A stretch of DNA of 29,910 bases from UBA4874 sp002399435 (GTDB taxonomy: Bacteria; Bacillota; Clostridia; Caldicoprobacterales; DTU083): contig DAISGI010000031.1 in assembly GCA_036823195.1 (NCBI GenBank), positions 1 through 29,910 of the forward strand. Reading direction: 5' to 3'. Within the stretch, counting starts at the first letter, position 1. The number at the start of each line of letters is the position of its first letter. This document shows positions 6,427-15,348 of the stretch, piece after piece. The position numbers were made by a program, and so were the translations under genes. The notes beneath the pieces are model-generated. The model was not told the DNA's origin, searched no databases, and worked only from the letters and a program-made list of their open reading frames with translations.

Positions 6427-7665
6427 ATGTCGACAAGGGAAAAAGTAGTTCTCGCCTACTCAGGCGGGTTGGATACCTCCATCATTATACCCTGGCTGAA
6501 GGAAAACTATGATTATGATGTCATTGCCGTTGCAGGAAATGTGGGCCAGGGAAAGGAATTGAACGGCCTTCGGGAAAAGGCGATTCAAACGGGAGCAAGT
6601 AAGGCATATATTGAGGATCTTCGGGAGGAATTCGTCAACGACTATATCTTTCCCACATTGAAGGCCGGTGCTGTATATGAGGATAAATATCTGCTTGGCA
6701 CTTCCTTCGCCCGTCCGGTGATTGCAAAGAGGTTGGTGGAAATTGCCGAAAGAGAAGGCGCCGTCGCCATCTGCCACGGTGCCACAGGAAAAGGAAACGA
6801 TCAGGTGCGGTTTGAACTGACCATCAAGGCGTTGAATCCTCATCTGAAGATCATTGCACCCTGGCGCATCTGGAATATCAAATCCAGGGAGGAGGAAATC
6901 GAGTATGCCAATGCCCGGCATATCCCGGTACCGGTTTCCAAAAAAGACAACTACAGCATGGATCGGAATTTGTGGCACTTAAGCCATGAAGGCAGCGATC
7001 TGGAAGATCCGTGGAATGAGCCGAAAGACGATCTTCTGATGATTTGTACTCCGCTGTCCAGGACACCGGACGAAGCGGAATATGTGGAAATCGATTTTGA
7101 ACAGGGCATTCCCGTAAAAGTCAATGGAACCGCTTTGGACGGTGTCGCCCTGATCCGACAGCTCAATCAAATCGGTGCCCGGCATGGCGTGGGAATTGCC
7201 GACATTGTGGAAAACCGACTGGTCGGGATGAAATCCCGGGGAGTTTATGAAACGCCGGGAGGGACCATCCTCTATGCTGCCCATCAAAAGTTGGAATCCA
7301 TTACCCTGGACCGCGCCACACAGCATTACAAACAGCTTGTAGGCATCAAATTTTCCGAACTGGTTTACGACGGCAACTGGTTTACCCCGCTGCGCAAAGC
7401 CCTTTCTGCATTCGTCGATTCCACGCAGGAAAAGGTAACCGGAAAAGTACGCCTGAAACTGTATAAGGGAAATATCATTCCGGCCGGCGTACAATCCCCC
7501 TGCTCCCTCTACAGTCCGGAATTTGCCACCTTCGGAGAGGACGAAGTCTACAACCAGAAAGATGCCGAAGGCTTTATCAATCTCTTTGGCCTGCCGCTGA
7601 AAATACACGCCCTGCAGACAGAAAAAGAAGAGGAAGAAAGAGAAAGGAAGAGATTTCTGTCATGA
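6427..7665 (+). CDS. argG: Argininosuccinate synthase
   Basis: Joins citrulline and aspartate with ATP cleavage to AMP, the seventh step of arginine synthesis. The 412-residue protein shows the N-type ATP pyrophosphatase loop A-Y-S-G-G-L-D-T-S (10-18), G-A-T-G-K-G-N-D-Q-V-R-F and the D-N-Y-S-M-D-R-N-L-W substrate-binding block. The ATG at 6427 has AAGGAAAGG eight bases upstream; a GTG at 6418 would sit directly on that site. The end is unusual in being strongly charged, with a Glu/Arg-rich tail (E-E-E-E-R-E-R-K-R), probably disordered. The stop overlaps the argH start by four bases, so the two are co-translated. Confidence 0.98.
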   Translation: MSTREKVVLAYSGGLDTSIIIPWLKENYDYDVIAVAGNVGQGKELNGLREKAIQTGASKAYIEDLREEFVNDYIFPTLKAGAVYEDKYLLGTSFARPVIAKRLVEIAEREGAVAICHGATGKGNDQVRFELTIKALNPHLKIIAPWRIWNIKSREEEIEYANARHIPVPVSKKDNYSMDRNLWHLSHEGSDLEDPWNEPKDDLLMICTPLSRTPDEAEYVEIDFEQGIPVKVNGTALDGVALIRQLNQIGARHGVGIADIVENRLVGMKSRGVYETPGGTILYAAHQKLESITLDRATQHYKQLVGIKFSELVYDGNWFTPLRKALSAFVDSTQEKVTGKVRLKLYKGNIIPAGVQSPCSLYSPEFATFGEDEVYNQKDAEGFINLFGLPLKIHALQTEKEEEERERKRFLS

Positions 7666-9062
7666 AGCTATGGGGAGGACGTTTTGAAAAAAAGACTGCG
7701 GAAGAGGTGGATGATTTTCACTCCTCCATCCTCATTGACTGCCGGATGGTCCGCGAGGATATTTTGGGCAGTATCGCCCATGCCCGCATGCTGGGCCGCC
7801 AGGGCATTATTCCCACGGAAGATGCAGAAAAGATCTGCACCGGACTGGAGCAGATCCTGGAGGATGTCCGGCAGGGCAAAGTCAAATTCCGTGTGGATGC
7901 GGAGGATATTCACACGAATGTGGAAAGCCTTCTGACGGAACGAATCGGCGAAACGGCCAAAAAGCTCCATACCGGAAGAAGCCGGAACGACCAGGTTGCA
8001 CTGGATGTGCGAATGGTATCCATGAAAGAAACGGAACAGATCCGCTCCCTGCTGGCTGCCCTGGAGTCCGAACTGCTTTCCATCGCGGAAGAGAACACAA
8101 AAACCTATATGCCCGGATATACCCATTTGCAAAAAGCCCAGCCCATTACCCTGGCACATTATCTTCTGGCATACTTTGAGATGTTCCGAAGGGACATAGA
8201 GCGGCTGAAAGATTGCCAGAAGCGCACAAACATCCTGCCTCTTGGCTCCGGTGCCCTTGCCGGGACCACCTGGCCCCTGGACCGGAAGTGGGTTGCGGAT
8301 GCGCTTGGCTTTGACGGCATCACAAAGAACAGTCTGGACGGCGTCTCAGACAGGGATTTCGCCATAGAGGCACTGTGCTGCTGTTCCGTGATTATGATGC
8401 ATCTGAGCCGGTTCTGCGAAGAATTGATCCTATGGAGCACAGATGAATTCCGGTTTGTGGAAATGGACGACAGTTACAGCACCGGAAGCAGTATCATGCC
8501 GCAAAAAAAGAATCCGGATGTAGCAGAACTGATCCGCGGGAAAACCGGACGGGTGTATGGGGATCTGATCACCCTTCTGACCATGATGAAGGGCCTTCCC
8601 CTGGCGTATAACAAGGATATGCAGGAAGACAAGGAAGCATTGTTTGACGGCTTTGATACGGTGAAGCAGTGCCTCCACATTTTTACCGACATGATTTCCA
8701 CGGTAACCTTCCGGAAAGACAGGATGGAGCAAAGCGCCCTGTCCGGTTTCTCCAATGCCACCGATGCGGCGGATTACCTGGCCCGGAAAGGAATCCCCTT
8801 TCGCACTGCCCATGAAATCACAGGCAGGCTGGTCCTTTACTGTATCCGGGAAAACAAGGCACTGCTGGATTTGAGGCTCGAAGAGCTGCAAAGCTTCTCC
8901 TCCCTGTTCGGAGAAGACATTTATGAAGCCCTGTCCCTTAAAACCTGTGTCAACCAAAGGAACCTGCCGGGCGGCCCCGCACCGGAAGCCGTACAGGATG
9001 CCATCCGGCAGAACAAAGCCTGGCTGTCGTCCGAAACCCTTCCGGAAACCTGCAGAGGTTAA
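7662..9062 (+). CDS. argH: Argininosuccinate lyase
   Basis: Cleaves argininosuccinate to arginine and fumarate. The 466-residue protein of the aspartase/fumarase superfamily shows H-T-N-V-E, T-G-R-S-R-N-D-Q (104-111), T-H-L-Q-K-A-Q-P and the signature loop G-S-S-I-M-P-Q-K-K-N-P-D containing the catalytic Ser. It overlaps argG by ATGA. Its last four bases overlap the end of the convergent BofC-like gene, and I see no terminator between the two. Confidence 0.98.
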   Translation: MKLWGGRFEKKTAEEVDDFHSSILIDCRMVREDILGSIAHARMLGRQGIIPTEDAEKICTGLEQILEDVRQGKVKFRVDAEDIHTNVESLLTERIGETAKKLHTGRSRNDQVALDVRMVSMKETEQIRSLLAALESELLSIAEENTKTYMPGYTHLQKAQPITLAHYLLAYFEMFRRDIERLKDCQKRTNILPLGSGALAGTTWPLDRKWVADALGFDGITKNSLDGVSDRDFAIEALCCCSVIMMHLSRFCEELILWSTDEFRFVEMDDSYSTGSSIMPQKKNPDVAELIRGKTGRVYGDLITLLTMMKGLPLAYNKDMQEDKEALFDGFDTVKQCLHIFTDMISTVTFRKDRMEQSALSGFSNATDAADYLARKGIPFRTAHEITGRLVLYCIRENKALLDLRLEELQSFSSLFGEDIYEALSLKTCVNQRNLPGGPAPEAVQDAIRQNKAWLSSETLPETCRG

Positions 9063-9646
9063 CTTTCCAGGTTTTCCAGCAGCCGTTCCACTTCTTCCCT
9101 GCTGTCCACTGCCAGGCCCTTGTCAACCTGCTTCTTCATTTCCGGACTCAGTGTGCTATATGGAATATTGGATTCCTCCACCGCTTCCAGCTTGCCTGTA
9201 TCCTTTTTCGGACGGTAGATGACCAGATAATCCTCCTTCGCCTTGATAACATAGTGTTTTGGACAATAGCCATCAATGCTTTTCCGGAAAGTCACCTCTT
9301 CCGGTGTGAACTTTGCAAGCTGCCATTCCGGAAAAGCCCGTTTCAGCTGCTGTCCGGTTTTCCCTGCGTTCCCGTGGTCCGTTTCCTCTTTCACCGTATG
9401 CCTGCAGCGGGTATAGTACCGGTTGAAAATCAGCACGGAATCCGGTCCGGTTTTGCTGACCTGACGCGCCTCGTCTCCGGTTTCTTTCCCCTTTCCCGTA
9501 TCTGCATTTCCTGCCAGGGAACCTTCCCGCGGCCGTTTGCCGGAAGTCCGGGCCAGATAACCGAAAGATAATGCAATCAGCACCAATAACACAATCAAAC
9601 CGGAAAAGAGAAAAACAGTTCTTTTCGATTTATTATGGATAAACAC
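9059..9646 (-). CDS. Membrane-anchored protein with BofC-like C-terminal domain
   Basis: The 195-residue protein has a basic start, one membrane helix at about residues 11-30, a polar linker (32-65) and a folded extracytoplasmic part. The C-terminal third (about 125-195), with Y-L-V-I-Y-R-P, L-S-P-E-M-K-K-Q-V-D-K-G-L-A-V and E-E-V-E-R-L-L-E-N-L, resembles the BofC C-terminal domain. In Bacillus, BofC is a forespore-secreted inhibitor of the SpoIVB protease at the sigma-K checkpoint. Two Cys residues, in Y-T-R-C-R-H-T-V and D-G-Y-C-P-K-H, could form a disulfide. A link to sporulation is inferred from the domain and from yunB and spoIIA nearby. The start is GTG, with GGAGGG six bases upstream. 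Confidence 0.7.
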   Translation of the reverse strand: MFIHNKSKRTVFLFSGLIVLLVLIALSFGYLARTSGKRPREGSLAGNADTGKGKETGDEARQVSKTGPDSVLIFNRYYTRCRHTVKEETDHGNAGKTGQQLKRAFPEWQLAKFTPEEVTFRKSIDGYCPKHYVIKAKEDYLVIYRPKKDTGKLEAVEESNIPYSTLSPEMKKQVDKGLAVDSREEVERLLENLES

Positions 9647-9699
9647 TACAATCCCTCCATATATTACCTTTGGGTATAGTGTTTCCCACTGTTTATCAC

Positions 9700-9728
9700 A
9701 TTATACAGGTAGTGTACAAATATATAAA
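9700..9728 (-). promoter_or_regulatory. Candidate promoter for the BofC-like gene
   Basis: On the minus strand TTTATA (9728-9723), 17 bases, then TATAAT (9705-9700). The -35 matches four of six consensus bases. It lies between the amidase gene and the BofC-like gene. Confidence 0.5.
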
Positions 9729-9733
9729 GAATT

Positions 9734-10246
9734 TTATTGGATTCGTACCCCAAGGATCCGGATAAAACGGATCCCGATCCAGCTGTACTGGATCAGGGGA
9801 TAGTTCAATCGATCATAGGTATGCGTATTGATCCGGATGTTATCGATTGTTGCCGGGCTGCCGCATGCCGCAACAAACAGGGAATGGGTGAAAATCCCCG
9901 GATCCTGAAAAGCAAGCTGAACGATATCCCCTGCTTCGAGCTGGGAAACATCCGCTTCCATCCCATAAGGCCCCGGTCCGGCAAAATTTCCGGTCAAAAA
10001 GGGATAAAGAAAACGGGCTGCCGTCCAGGCAGGTGCTTTGTCATTGCCGTTCCGATAGTACCATCCTGCGCCCCCGTTGTAATTCATAACACCGCTGCCG
10101 GCGTATATGCACTGAGAGATAAAATTGGTGCAGTCGCCTCCCAGATCGGAATAATCATAATACTGCGGATTTCTCCCAAGTGCCCAAAAATTCGAATATT
10201 CCAACGCCGCCTGTCTGTTGTATCCTGCCAACGTATTATTGTACAT
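9734..10246 (-). CDS. Small amidase-domain protein (Amidase_6 type)
   Basis: The 170 residues fit the 'putative amidase domain' family found in many Clostridia and Bacilli: Y-N-R-Q-A-A-L-E-Y near the start, R-N-P-Q-Y-Y-D-Y, then G-G-D-C-T-N-F-I-S-Q with the likely nucleophile Cys39, G-W-Y-Y, a G-D-I-V-Q-L block, T-H-S-L (His121) and T-H-T (141-143). The fold is of the NlpC/P60-like cysteine amidase kind, suggesting peptide-bond hydrolysis, possibly in cell wall or spore. There is no signal peptide or membrane helix, so the protein is probably cytosolic or packaged in the spore; the substrate is unknown. GGGGG lies about ten bases before the ATG. Confidence 0.8.
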   Translation of the reverse strand: MYNNTLAGYNRQAALEYSNFWALGRNPQYYDYSDLGGDCTNFISQCIYAGSGVMNYNGGAGWYYRNGNDKAPAWTAARFLYPFLTGNFAGPGPYGMEADVSQLEAGDIVQLAFQDPGIFTHSLFVAACGSPATIDNIRINTHTYDRLNYPLIQYSWIGIRFIRILGVRIQ

Positions 10247-10336
10247 AGCAAATAAGCCCCCTGCATCCTTGATAAAACCAGTATATGCAAAGGGCTTCCC
10301 GGCGTGCCTGCATCAAATGTTCAGATGCCCTGCTGA

Positions 10337-11065
10337 TTATTCGATTTCCATGTTGTGAAATACGTTCTGGACATCATCGTTATCTTCCAGCATATCGATC
10401 AGGTTCGAAACCTTCTCCGCCTGATCCTCCGTGATCCGGACCGTATTCTTCGGGACCATCTCGATGCCTGCGGATTCAAACACATACCCGGAATTCTCCA
10501 GTGCATCCCTTACCACAGATAAATCAGAAGGATTGGTATAGATCACATAATCCTCCACATCGCCTGCGACATCCTCGGCTCCTGCCTCAATGGCCTCCAT
10601 CATCAGGGTATCTTCATCCACTTCCCCATTGTTTTCGATGACGAGGACGCCCTTGCGGTCAAACATCCAGGAAACGCATCCGCTGGCTCCCAGGCTGCCT
10701 CCGTTGTGAGCGAAACAATACCGCATTTCACTGGCGGTACGATTCCGGTTGTCCGTCAGTCCTTCCACGATGATCGCAACGCCGTGAGAAGCATATCCCT
10801 CATAAACGATATTCTCATAATTGACGGAACTGTCCTCACCTGCCGCCTTTTTAATGCTTCTGAGGATGTTGTCATTCGGCATATTATTGGATTTTGCCTT
10901 GGCGATGACATCCTTCAGCCTGGCATTCACTTCGGGATCGCTGCCTCCGCCTTCCTTTACCGCTACCGCAATTTCCCGGCCGATCTTTGTAAAGATCTTC
11001 CCTCTCTGCGCATCGGTTTTTTCTTTTTTATGCTTTATATTTGCCCATTTTGAATGGCCTGACAT
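10337..11065 (-). CDS. YebC/PmpR family protein
   Basis: The 242-residue protein has the family opening M-S-G-H-S-K-W-A-N-I-K-H-K-K and runs through all three domains, with G-G-S-L-G-A-S-G-C-V-S-W-M-F in the middle and a conserved acidic end. Members were long annotated as transcription regulators; more recent work on YebC proteins points to roles at the ribosome on difficult peptide motifs, so the specific function is left open. TAGGAGG lies seven bases before the ATG. It is followed by the amidase gene after 90 bases without a clear terminator. Confidence 0.96.
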   Translation of the reverse strand: MSGHSKWANIKHKKEKTDAQRGKIFTKIGREIAVAVKEGGGSDPEVNARLKDVIAKAKSNNMPNDNILRSIKKAAGEDSSVNYENIVYEGYASHGVAIIVEGLTDNRNRTASEMRYCFAHNGGSLGASGCVSWMFDRKGVLVIENNGEVDEDTLMMEAIEAGAEDVAGDVEDYVIYTNPSDLSVVRDALENSGYVFESAGIEMVPKNTVRITEDQAEKVSNLIDMLEDNDDVQNVFHNMEIE

Positions 11066-11101
11066 AAGTAAACCTCCTACTACCTCTCATTGACCGCTCC
11101 T

Positions 11102-11130
11102 ATCATACCACATGCTGTCCTTCCTGTAAA
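11102..11130 (-). promoter_or_regulatory. Sigma-A-type promoter for the YebC-family gene
   Basis: TTTACA (11130-11125), 17 bases, then TATGAT (11107-11102) on the minus strand, with TGG directly before the -10 as an extended element. Confidence 0.7.
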
Positions 11131-11160
11131 GATTCCTGAATTTTTCAGAAAATAGTAAAA

Positions 11161-11823
11161 CTACTTTCCGTTTGGTATCAGGTTGAGCATCTGATCCTCA
11201 TCCGCCACATTGACATAGGAATCCGGGACATCCCCGACGATGATCGTATCAGCGATGGGAACCTTGGTGGATACATTGACTACGTTGCTGCCCAGAGGCA
11301 CCACAATACGGACCTGGGTCTTCAGTGACAGAAATATTCTGTGACGGGTCTGATTGATACCAGCCTGCCGGAATTCATCGGTAAAGTCCGTCGATACGGA
11401 ACCAACCGGAATGATTTTCACATCGATATCCGGCCCTCTGCCGGAAAGAAGTTTGCTTTTTGTCACCGAGCCAAGGGGCACGCTGATTCCCTCCGTACCC
11501 AGGGATCGGATTTCATTCTGTGCGAGATTGGAAGTTTCCCTGGCAAGGGTATTGATCAATATGGTGTTGTATTGAATCATTGTTATTTTACCGTTTTTGT
11601 CGGTTAATACATCCGTCAGATCGGTATATTTGATATTGCCTCCGAGGATCTGGCTGACGGCATTGTTCATGGCCAGAACGGCGATATACTCCACTTTAGC
11701 TTCGGACATGGCAAGGATGGTCGGCTTGATTCCCCAGTCAATCAGCAGGAAGGAAGTCAAAAGGAAGGCCAGAATACTGATGCCAATAATGAGAATCCTG
11801 TTTTTCACGCCCATTCTGCCCAT
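11161..11823 (-). CDS. yunB: Sporulation protein YunB
   Basis: The 220-residue protein begins with a basic segment and one membrane helix (about residues 8-26, I-L-I-I-G-I-S-I-L-A-F-L-L), followed by an extracytoplasmic domain with A-M-N-N-A-V, I-Q-Y-N-T-I-L-I-N-T-L and V-P-L-G-S-V-T-K, typical of YunB. In Bacillus it is a sigma-E-dependent mother-cell protein needed for proper spore formation; its biochemical role is unknown. The ATG at 11823 has GGAGG eight bases upstream; a GTG three codons earlier would overlap that site. I could not make a convincing sigma-E promoter, only a CATAGAAT with poor -35 spacing. Confidence 0.88.
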   Translation of the reverse strand: MGRMGVKNRILIIGISILAFLLTSFLLIDWGIKPTILAMSEAKVEYIAVLAMNNAVSQILGGNIKYTDLTDVLTDKNGKITMIQYNTILINTLARETSNLAQNEIRSLGTEGISVPLGSVTKSKLLSGRGPDIDVKIIPVGSVSTDFTDEFRQAGINQTRHRIFLSLKTQVRIVVPLGSNVVNVSTKVPIADTIIVGDVPDSYVNVADEDQMLNLIPNGK

Positions 11824-11908
11824 AACTTGCACCTCCCATATATTCTATGCACGGAAGCAGTGAACTGTGACCATATAGGGCGCCATGGCATGCCTCTTTT
11901 TTGCCTGC

Positions 11909-11937
11909 TTTACTTTTGGGAATCGCCATAATATAAT
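11909..11937 (+). promoter_or_regulatory. Sigma-A-type promoter for the first class A PBP
   Basis: TTTACT (11909-11914), 17 bases, then a perfect TATAAT (11932-11937). It leaves a leader of about 55 bases before a strong CGGAGG site. The promoter lies in the 174-base gap to the divergent yunB. Confidence 0.65.
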
Positions 11938-11997
11938 TGTTATGAATATCTATTACATTACACATGCATGTATCGATGAACATGCTTCGGAGGTATT

Positions 11998-14922
11998 ATG
12001 GATAACAGAAACGAAAACAAGGAAAAGAAACATAAAAAGCGAATCCCATTGGTGGATACGATCCGACAAAATCTGACAGAGAGGAAGAAACCTTCCAATT
12101 TCCTGCTTTCCGTATTGGTTACCACCATTAAACTCTTTGTTATATTCCTTCTCGTCCTGGGGTTCTCCGGGTTCGGAGCGGTCCTCGGCATTGCAAAGGC
12201 TTATGTGGACGGAACCCCTGCCCTGGATGTAAACCGCATCGAGGATCAAAGCCTGACTTCCTTTCTTTATGACAAGAACGGGGACCTGATTACGGAATAC
12301 AATGGCCTGGAGCATCGTATCTGGGCCAATCTGGATGAGATACCCAAGAACGTTCAAAATGCCCTGATCGCCACAGAAGATGTGAGGTTTTATGCGCATA
12401 ACGGGCTGGATTACAAGAGGCTGGCCGGCGCTTTTCTCAACAATCTGAAAAGTGAATCGGTACAGGGCGGCAGTACCATCACCCAGCAGCTGGTAAAGAA
12501 CACCATGCTGAGTATGGAGCAGACCTATAAGCGCAAGATACAGGAAGCTTACCTGTCGCTTCAACTGGAAAAGAAATACAGTAAGGATCAAATCCTGGAA
12601 GCCTATCTGAACACCATTTATCTTGGCAGCGGCAACTACGGCGTCAAAGTCGCCGCGGAGGATTATTTCGGCAAGGATCTGAAGGATCTGAACCTGAGGG
12701 AAAGCGCTGTACTCATCGGCATTACCAAAAATCCCTACCGATATGACCCCAGACTTAATTTCTACAAGCGGGGCAAGCCGGAAGTCACCTATCGAAGGGC
12801 GAATCTTGTCCTTCAGCTGATGTATGAAAATGGCCTTCTGAGCAAATCGGATTATGAGAATGCCAGATTTGATGAGAAGAATCCGTCCGATCCAAAAAAT
12901 GAAGGGTTTCAGGTTATTGAGGAATCCAGCAATCAGAAGCTTTACGATTATCCCTACTTTGTGGAATATGCCATACAGGATCTGACCGAAGCACTGATGA
13001 AACAAAACAGCTGGGAAGGAAAAGAAGGACGGCAAAAGGCCAATCATATGATTCTGAATGGCGGACTGAAGATCTATACCACCATGGATCCGGCCATTCA
13101 GAAGACAACAGAGGATACCATTTACCACTTCAATGGATATCCGCCGACCGAAAGGGCCAGGGACAGCGTCAAGCGGGAGCAGCACGGGGACAGGATGCTG
13201 GATGTCGCCCAGCCGCAGGCTGCTGCAGTGGTAATGGATCACCATACCGGCGAGCTGCGGGCGATTGTCGGCGGCAGGATGGAACCCAAGGAGCAATTCT
13301 GGAGCAACCGGGCAAGGCTGCCCTGGGCACCTGGCTCTTCCATCAAACCCCTGGCTGTCTATGCCCCCTTTATCGAAGCAGGATATCCCGGAGGAATTAT
13401 CCTGGACGACATTCCGGTTCCCATTAAGGGATGGAACGGAGGCAAGGGCTATCCTTCCAACAGCAACTCCACCAAATACTATGGGCCGGTGCCCCTGCGA
13501 AAGGCCATTGAACAATCCTACAACGTATCTGCCGCAAGGACTGTTCTGGAACGGATCGGTACCGATTATTCCATGAAAAAGCTGAAGGAACTCGGCATTA
13601 CCGAGCCCCGTTATGTGGAAACCGCCCTTCCCTCCAACCTTGCCCTGGGCAGCGATCCGATCAATATGATCGAACTGACGGCTGCCTATGGTACACTGGC
13701 AAATAAAGGAGACTATTCGAAACCCGTCTCTATCCGGAAAGTGCTGGACAAGGACGGCAAGGTGATTCTGGACAACGAATCCCCGCAGAAGGTCTCCGTA
13801 TTCAAGGAAAGCACTGCCTTTATCATGACGGATCTTTTGGAAAACGCCATAAACAAAGGAACAGGAACCCGGGCAAAGTTCAGCGGGATGTCCATTGCCG
13901 GCAAGACCGGCACCAACAGTGATTACCACGGCGTGTTTTTTGGCGGCTATACCCCTTATTATACGGCCACCGTGGTGATCGCACCGGACAATCACAATGT
14001 CTCCCTGGGACATAAAGCCAGCGGTGGTAAATATGCCGCTCCCCTCTGGAAGGAAATCATGCAGCCAATCCATCAGGGTCTTGCCAACAAACCATTCTAT
14101 GATCGTACTCCGGAAGGCGTCCGGTCCGTCCAGGTCTGCGCATTATCCGGCCTACTGCCAAATGAAAACTGCAAGGAAACCGTTTCAGAGTATTTCCCGG
14201 CCGATGCGGTGCCAAAGAAGAAATGCGACATGCACCAGGACTACACGGTTTGTTCGGCTTCCGGCAAGCTGCCTACTCCTTATTGCCCGAAAGATCAGCT
14301 GAAAGTCAGCTCCGTTGTGGTGATTCCAAAAGATTCCATTTATCAGAAACTGTCGGACGAACAGCTGCAGGAGTATATTCCCGGCGCATTCCGTTCCCTG
14401 GATTCCCTGGGCTCCTACGACTACAATAATCCGGAACAGCGAAGCGCCTTCTGTCCGATCCACGGAGAGAACTGGAAGCAGAACGAGGAGCAATCCAAAC
14501 AACTGGTTTCGGAAGCCAATCAGCTGATCCGCCAGGTCCAGGAAAGTATAAAGCAGTATTCCGGTCAGATGAGCGCTCAGGATAAAAACGCTCTGGAAAC
14601 AGCGATCAACAAGCTGAAGGAAGCTTTGAACGCAAAAACATCGCCACCTCCAAAGGAAGGGCAGAGTCTGCCCGGCATGGATGCCGGAAGAGTGAAAGCG
14701 GAAATAAACAACCTGCGCACTGTCCATGAAAAGATCATCAGCCGAATCCCGAAGCAACCTGAGGGGAAGGACCCGGGCGTCCCCCCGAATCCGGACAATA
14801 CCAACAATCCGGGGGATGATAAAAAAGAAGAAGATAACCATCCCAATAAAAGCCCGGATCCCGGTCCAGCAAATCCCGTAACATCAAACCCGTCTCCGGG
14901 AAAAGAAACCGGTCAGCAGTGA
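11998..14922 (+). CDS. Class A penicillin-binding protein (PBP1A family), 974 aa
   Basis: Bifunctional peptidoglycan synthase. After a basic cytosolic tail (1-40) and one membrane helix (about 41-66) comes the GT51 glycosyltransferase, with catalytic Glu127 in A-T-E-D-V-R-F and G-G-S-T-I-T-Q-Q-L-V-K-N (157-168). The transpeptidase follows, with the SxxK motif S-S-I-K (447-450), S-Y-N (507-509) and K-T-G (636-638). Beyond it lie two copies of a C-x-x-S-G-x-L-P-x-x-x-C module (about residues 706-760) and a further F-C-P-I-H-G, then a helical stretch and a Pro/Asn/Asp/Gly-rich tail. Cys modules and such tails recur in clostridial PBPs; they may form disulfides or bind wall, which is inference. 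The 5' end faces yunB; a strong terminator follows. Confidence 0.95.
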   Translation: MDNRNENKEKKHKKRIPLVDTIRQNLTERKKPSNFLLSVLVTTIKLFVIFLLVLGFSGFGAVLGIAKAYVDGTPALDVNRIEDQSLTSFLYDKNGDLITEYNGLEHRIWANLDEIPKNVQNALIATEDVRFYAHNGLDYKRLAGAFLNNLKSESVQGGSTITQQLVKNTMLSMEQTYKRKIQEAYLSLQLEKKYSKDQILEAYLNTIYLGSGNYGVKVAAEDYFGKDLKDLNLRESAVLIGITKNPYRYDPRLNFYKRGKPEVTYRRANLVLQLMYENGLLSKSDYENARFDEKNPSDPKNEGFQVIEESSNQKLYDYPYFVEYAIQDLTEALMKQNSWEGKEGRQKANHMILNGGLKIYTTMDPAIQKTTEDTIYHFNGYPPTERARDSVKREQHGDRMLDVAQPQAAAVVMDHHTGELRAIVGGRMEPKEQFWSNRARLPWAPGSSIKPLAVYAPFIEAGYPGGIILDDIPVPIKGWNGGKGYPSNSNSTKYYGPVPLRKAIEQSYNVSAARTVLERIGTDYSMKKLKELGITEPRYVETALPSNLALGSDPINMIELTAAYGTLANKGDYSKPVSIRKVLDKDGKVILDNESPQKVSVFKESTAFIMTDLLENAINKGTGTRAKFSGMSIAGKTGTNSDYHGVFFGGYTPYYTATVVIAPDNHNVSLGHKASGGKYAAPLWKEIMQPIHQGLANKPFYDRTPEGVRSVQVCALSGLLPNENCKETVSEYFPADAVPKKKCDMHQDYTVCSASGKLPTPYCPKDQLKVSSVVVIPKDSIYQKLSDEQLQEYIPGAFRSLDSLGSYDYNNPEQRSAFCPIHGENWKQNEEQSKQLVSEANQLIRQVQESIKQYSGQMSAQDKNALETAINKLKEALNAKTSPPPKEGQSLPGMDAGRVKAEINNLRTVHEKIISRIPKQPEGKDPGVPPNPDNTNNPGDDKKEEDNHPNKSPDPGPANPVTSNPSPGKETGQQ

Positions 14923-14970
14923 AAAGATCCGGCAATTGACAACTGATAAACTGTATAAGGAAACATAACG

Positions 14971-15001
14971 AAAGAAGAGAGCACTCTCTCTTCTTTTTTT
15001 G
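14971..15001 (+). terminator. Intrinsic terminator after the first class A PBP
   Basis: AAAGAAGAGAG pairs perfectly with CTCTCTTCTTT around the loop CACT, running into a long T tract. It is strong for plus-strand transcription; on the minus strand only a short T run follows. Confidence 0.9.
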
Positions 15002-15019
15002 TTCCTGTCCGGAAAATCT

Positions 15020-15253
15020 TTATAGTCCGTTCCGGACATCAGACGCAGACGAAGGACCGTATGTCCGGGCAGCCGATCCATCCCCCCGAAAAGCATTCTC
15101 TGCCTCTGTACGGATAAATATGGCACCCGTATAGGTTTTCTCCTGATTCGTGTGACGACTCAGAATGGACCAGAGGGAAACCGCGCCGATTGCCAGAATG
15201 GCAACAATCAGAACAACCGTCCAGCGAACGGATTTCTTATTCCATTTTTTCAT
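15020..15253 (-). CDS. Small single-helix membrane protein, unknown function
   Basis: I do not recognise this 77-residue protein. It has a basic start (M-K-K-W-N-K-K-S-V-R-W), a membrane helix at about residues 12-31 and a polar outer domain with no Cys. The ATG at 15253 has GGGGAAGG five bases upstream, better than the GTG codons before it. A candidate promoter lies just upstream, so it may be transcribed alone as well as by read-through from sigF, 95 bases away. Position next to the sigma-F operon hints at a developmental role, but nothing in the sequence proves it. Confidence 0.65.
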   Translation of the reverse strand: MKKWNKKSVRWTVVLIVAILAIGAVSLWSILSRHTNQEKTYTGAIFIRTEAENAFRGDGSAARTYGPSSASDVRNGL

Positions 15254-15294
15254 AGAATCCTTCCCCACCACAATTTGTTATCCAAACTTTTGTT

Positions 15295-15324
15295 ATTGTA
15301 AGCAGAATTTGGATTCTTATTCAA
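15295..15324 (-). promoter_or_regulatory. Candidate promoter for the small membrane protein
   Basis: On the minus strand TTGAAT (15324-15319), 18 bases, then TACAAT (15300-15295), about 42 bases before the ATG. It resembles a sigma-A promoter rather than a sigma-F one. Confidence 0.5.
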
Positions 15325-15348
15325 ACAACCTTTTGATGGAAATGGTTT

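Noticed and set aside
11823..11880. A sigma-E promoter for yunB
   Set aside because: A CATAGAAT -10-like element is present, but no suitable -35 lies at the required spacing.
11953..14073. A 706-codon open frame on the minus strand opposite the first class A PBP
   Set aside because: It lies entirely antisense to a gene with complete GT51 and transpeptidase motifs, has no recognisable domain, and its composition follows from the codon pattern of the plus-strand gene.
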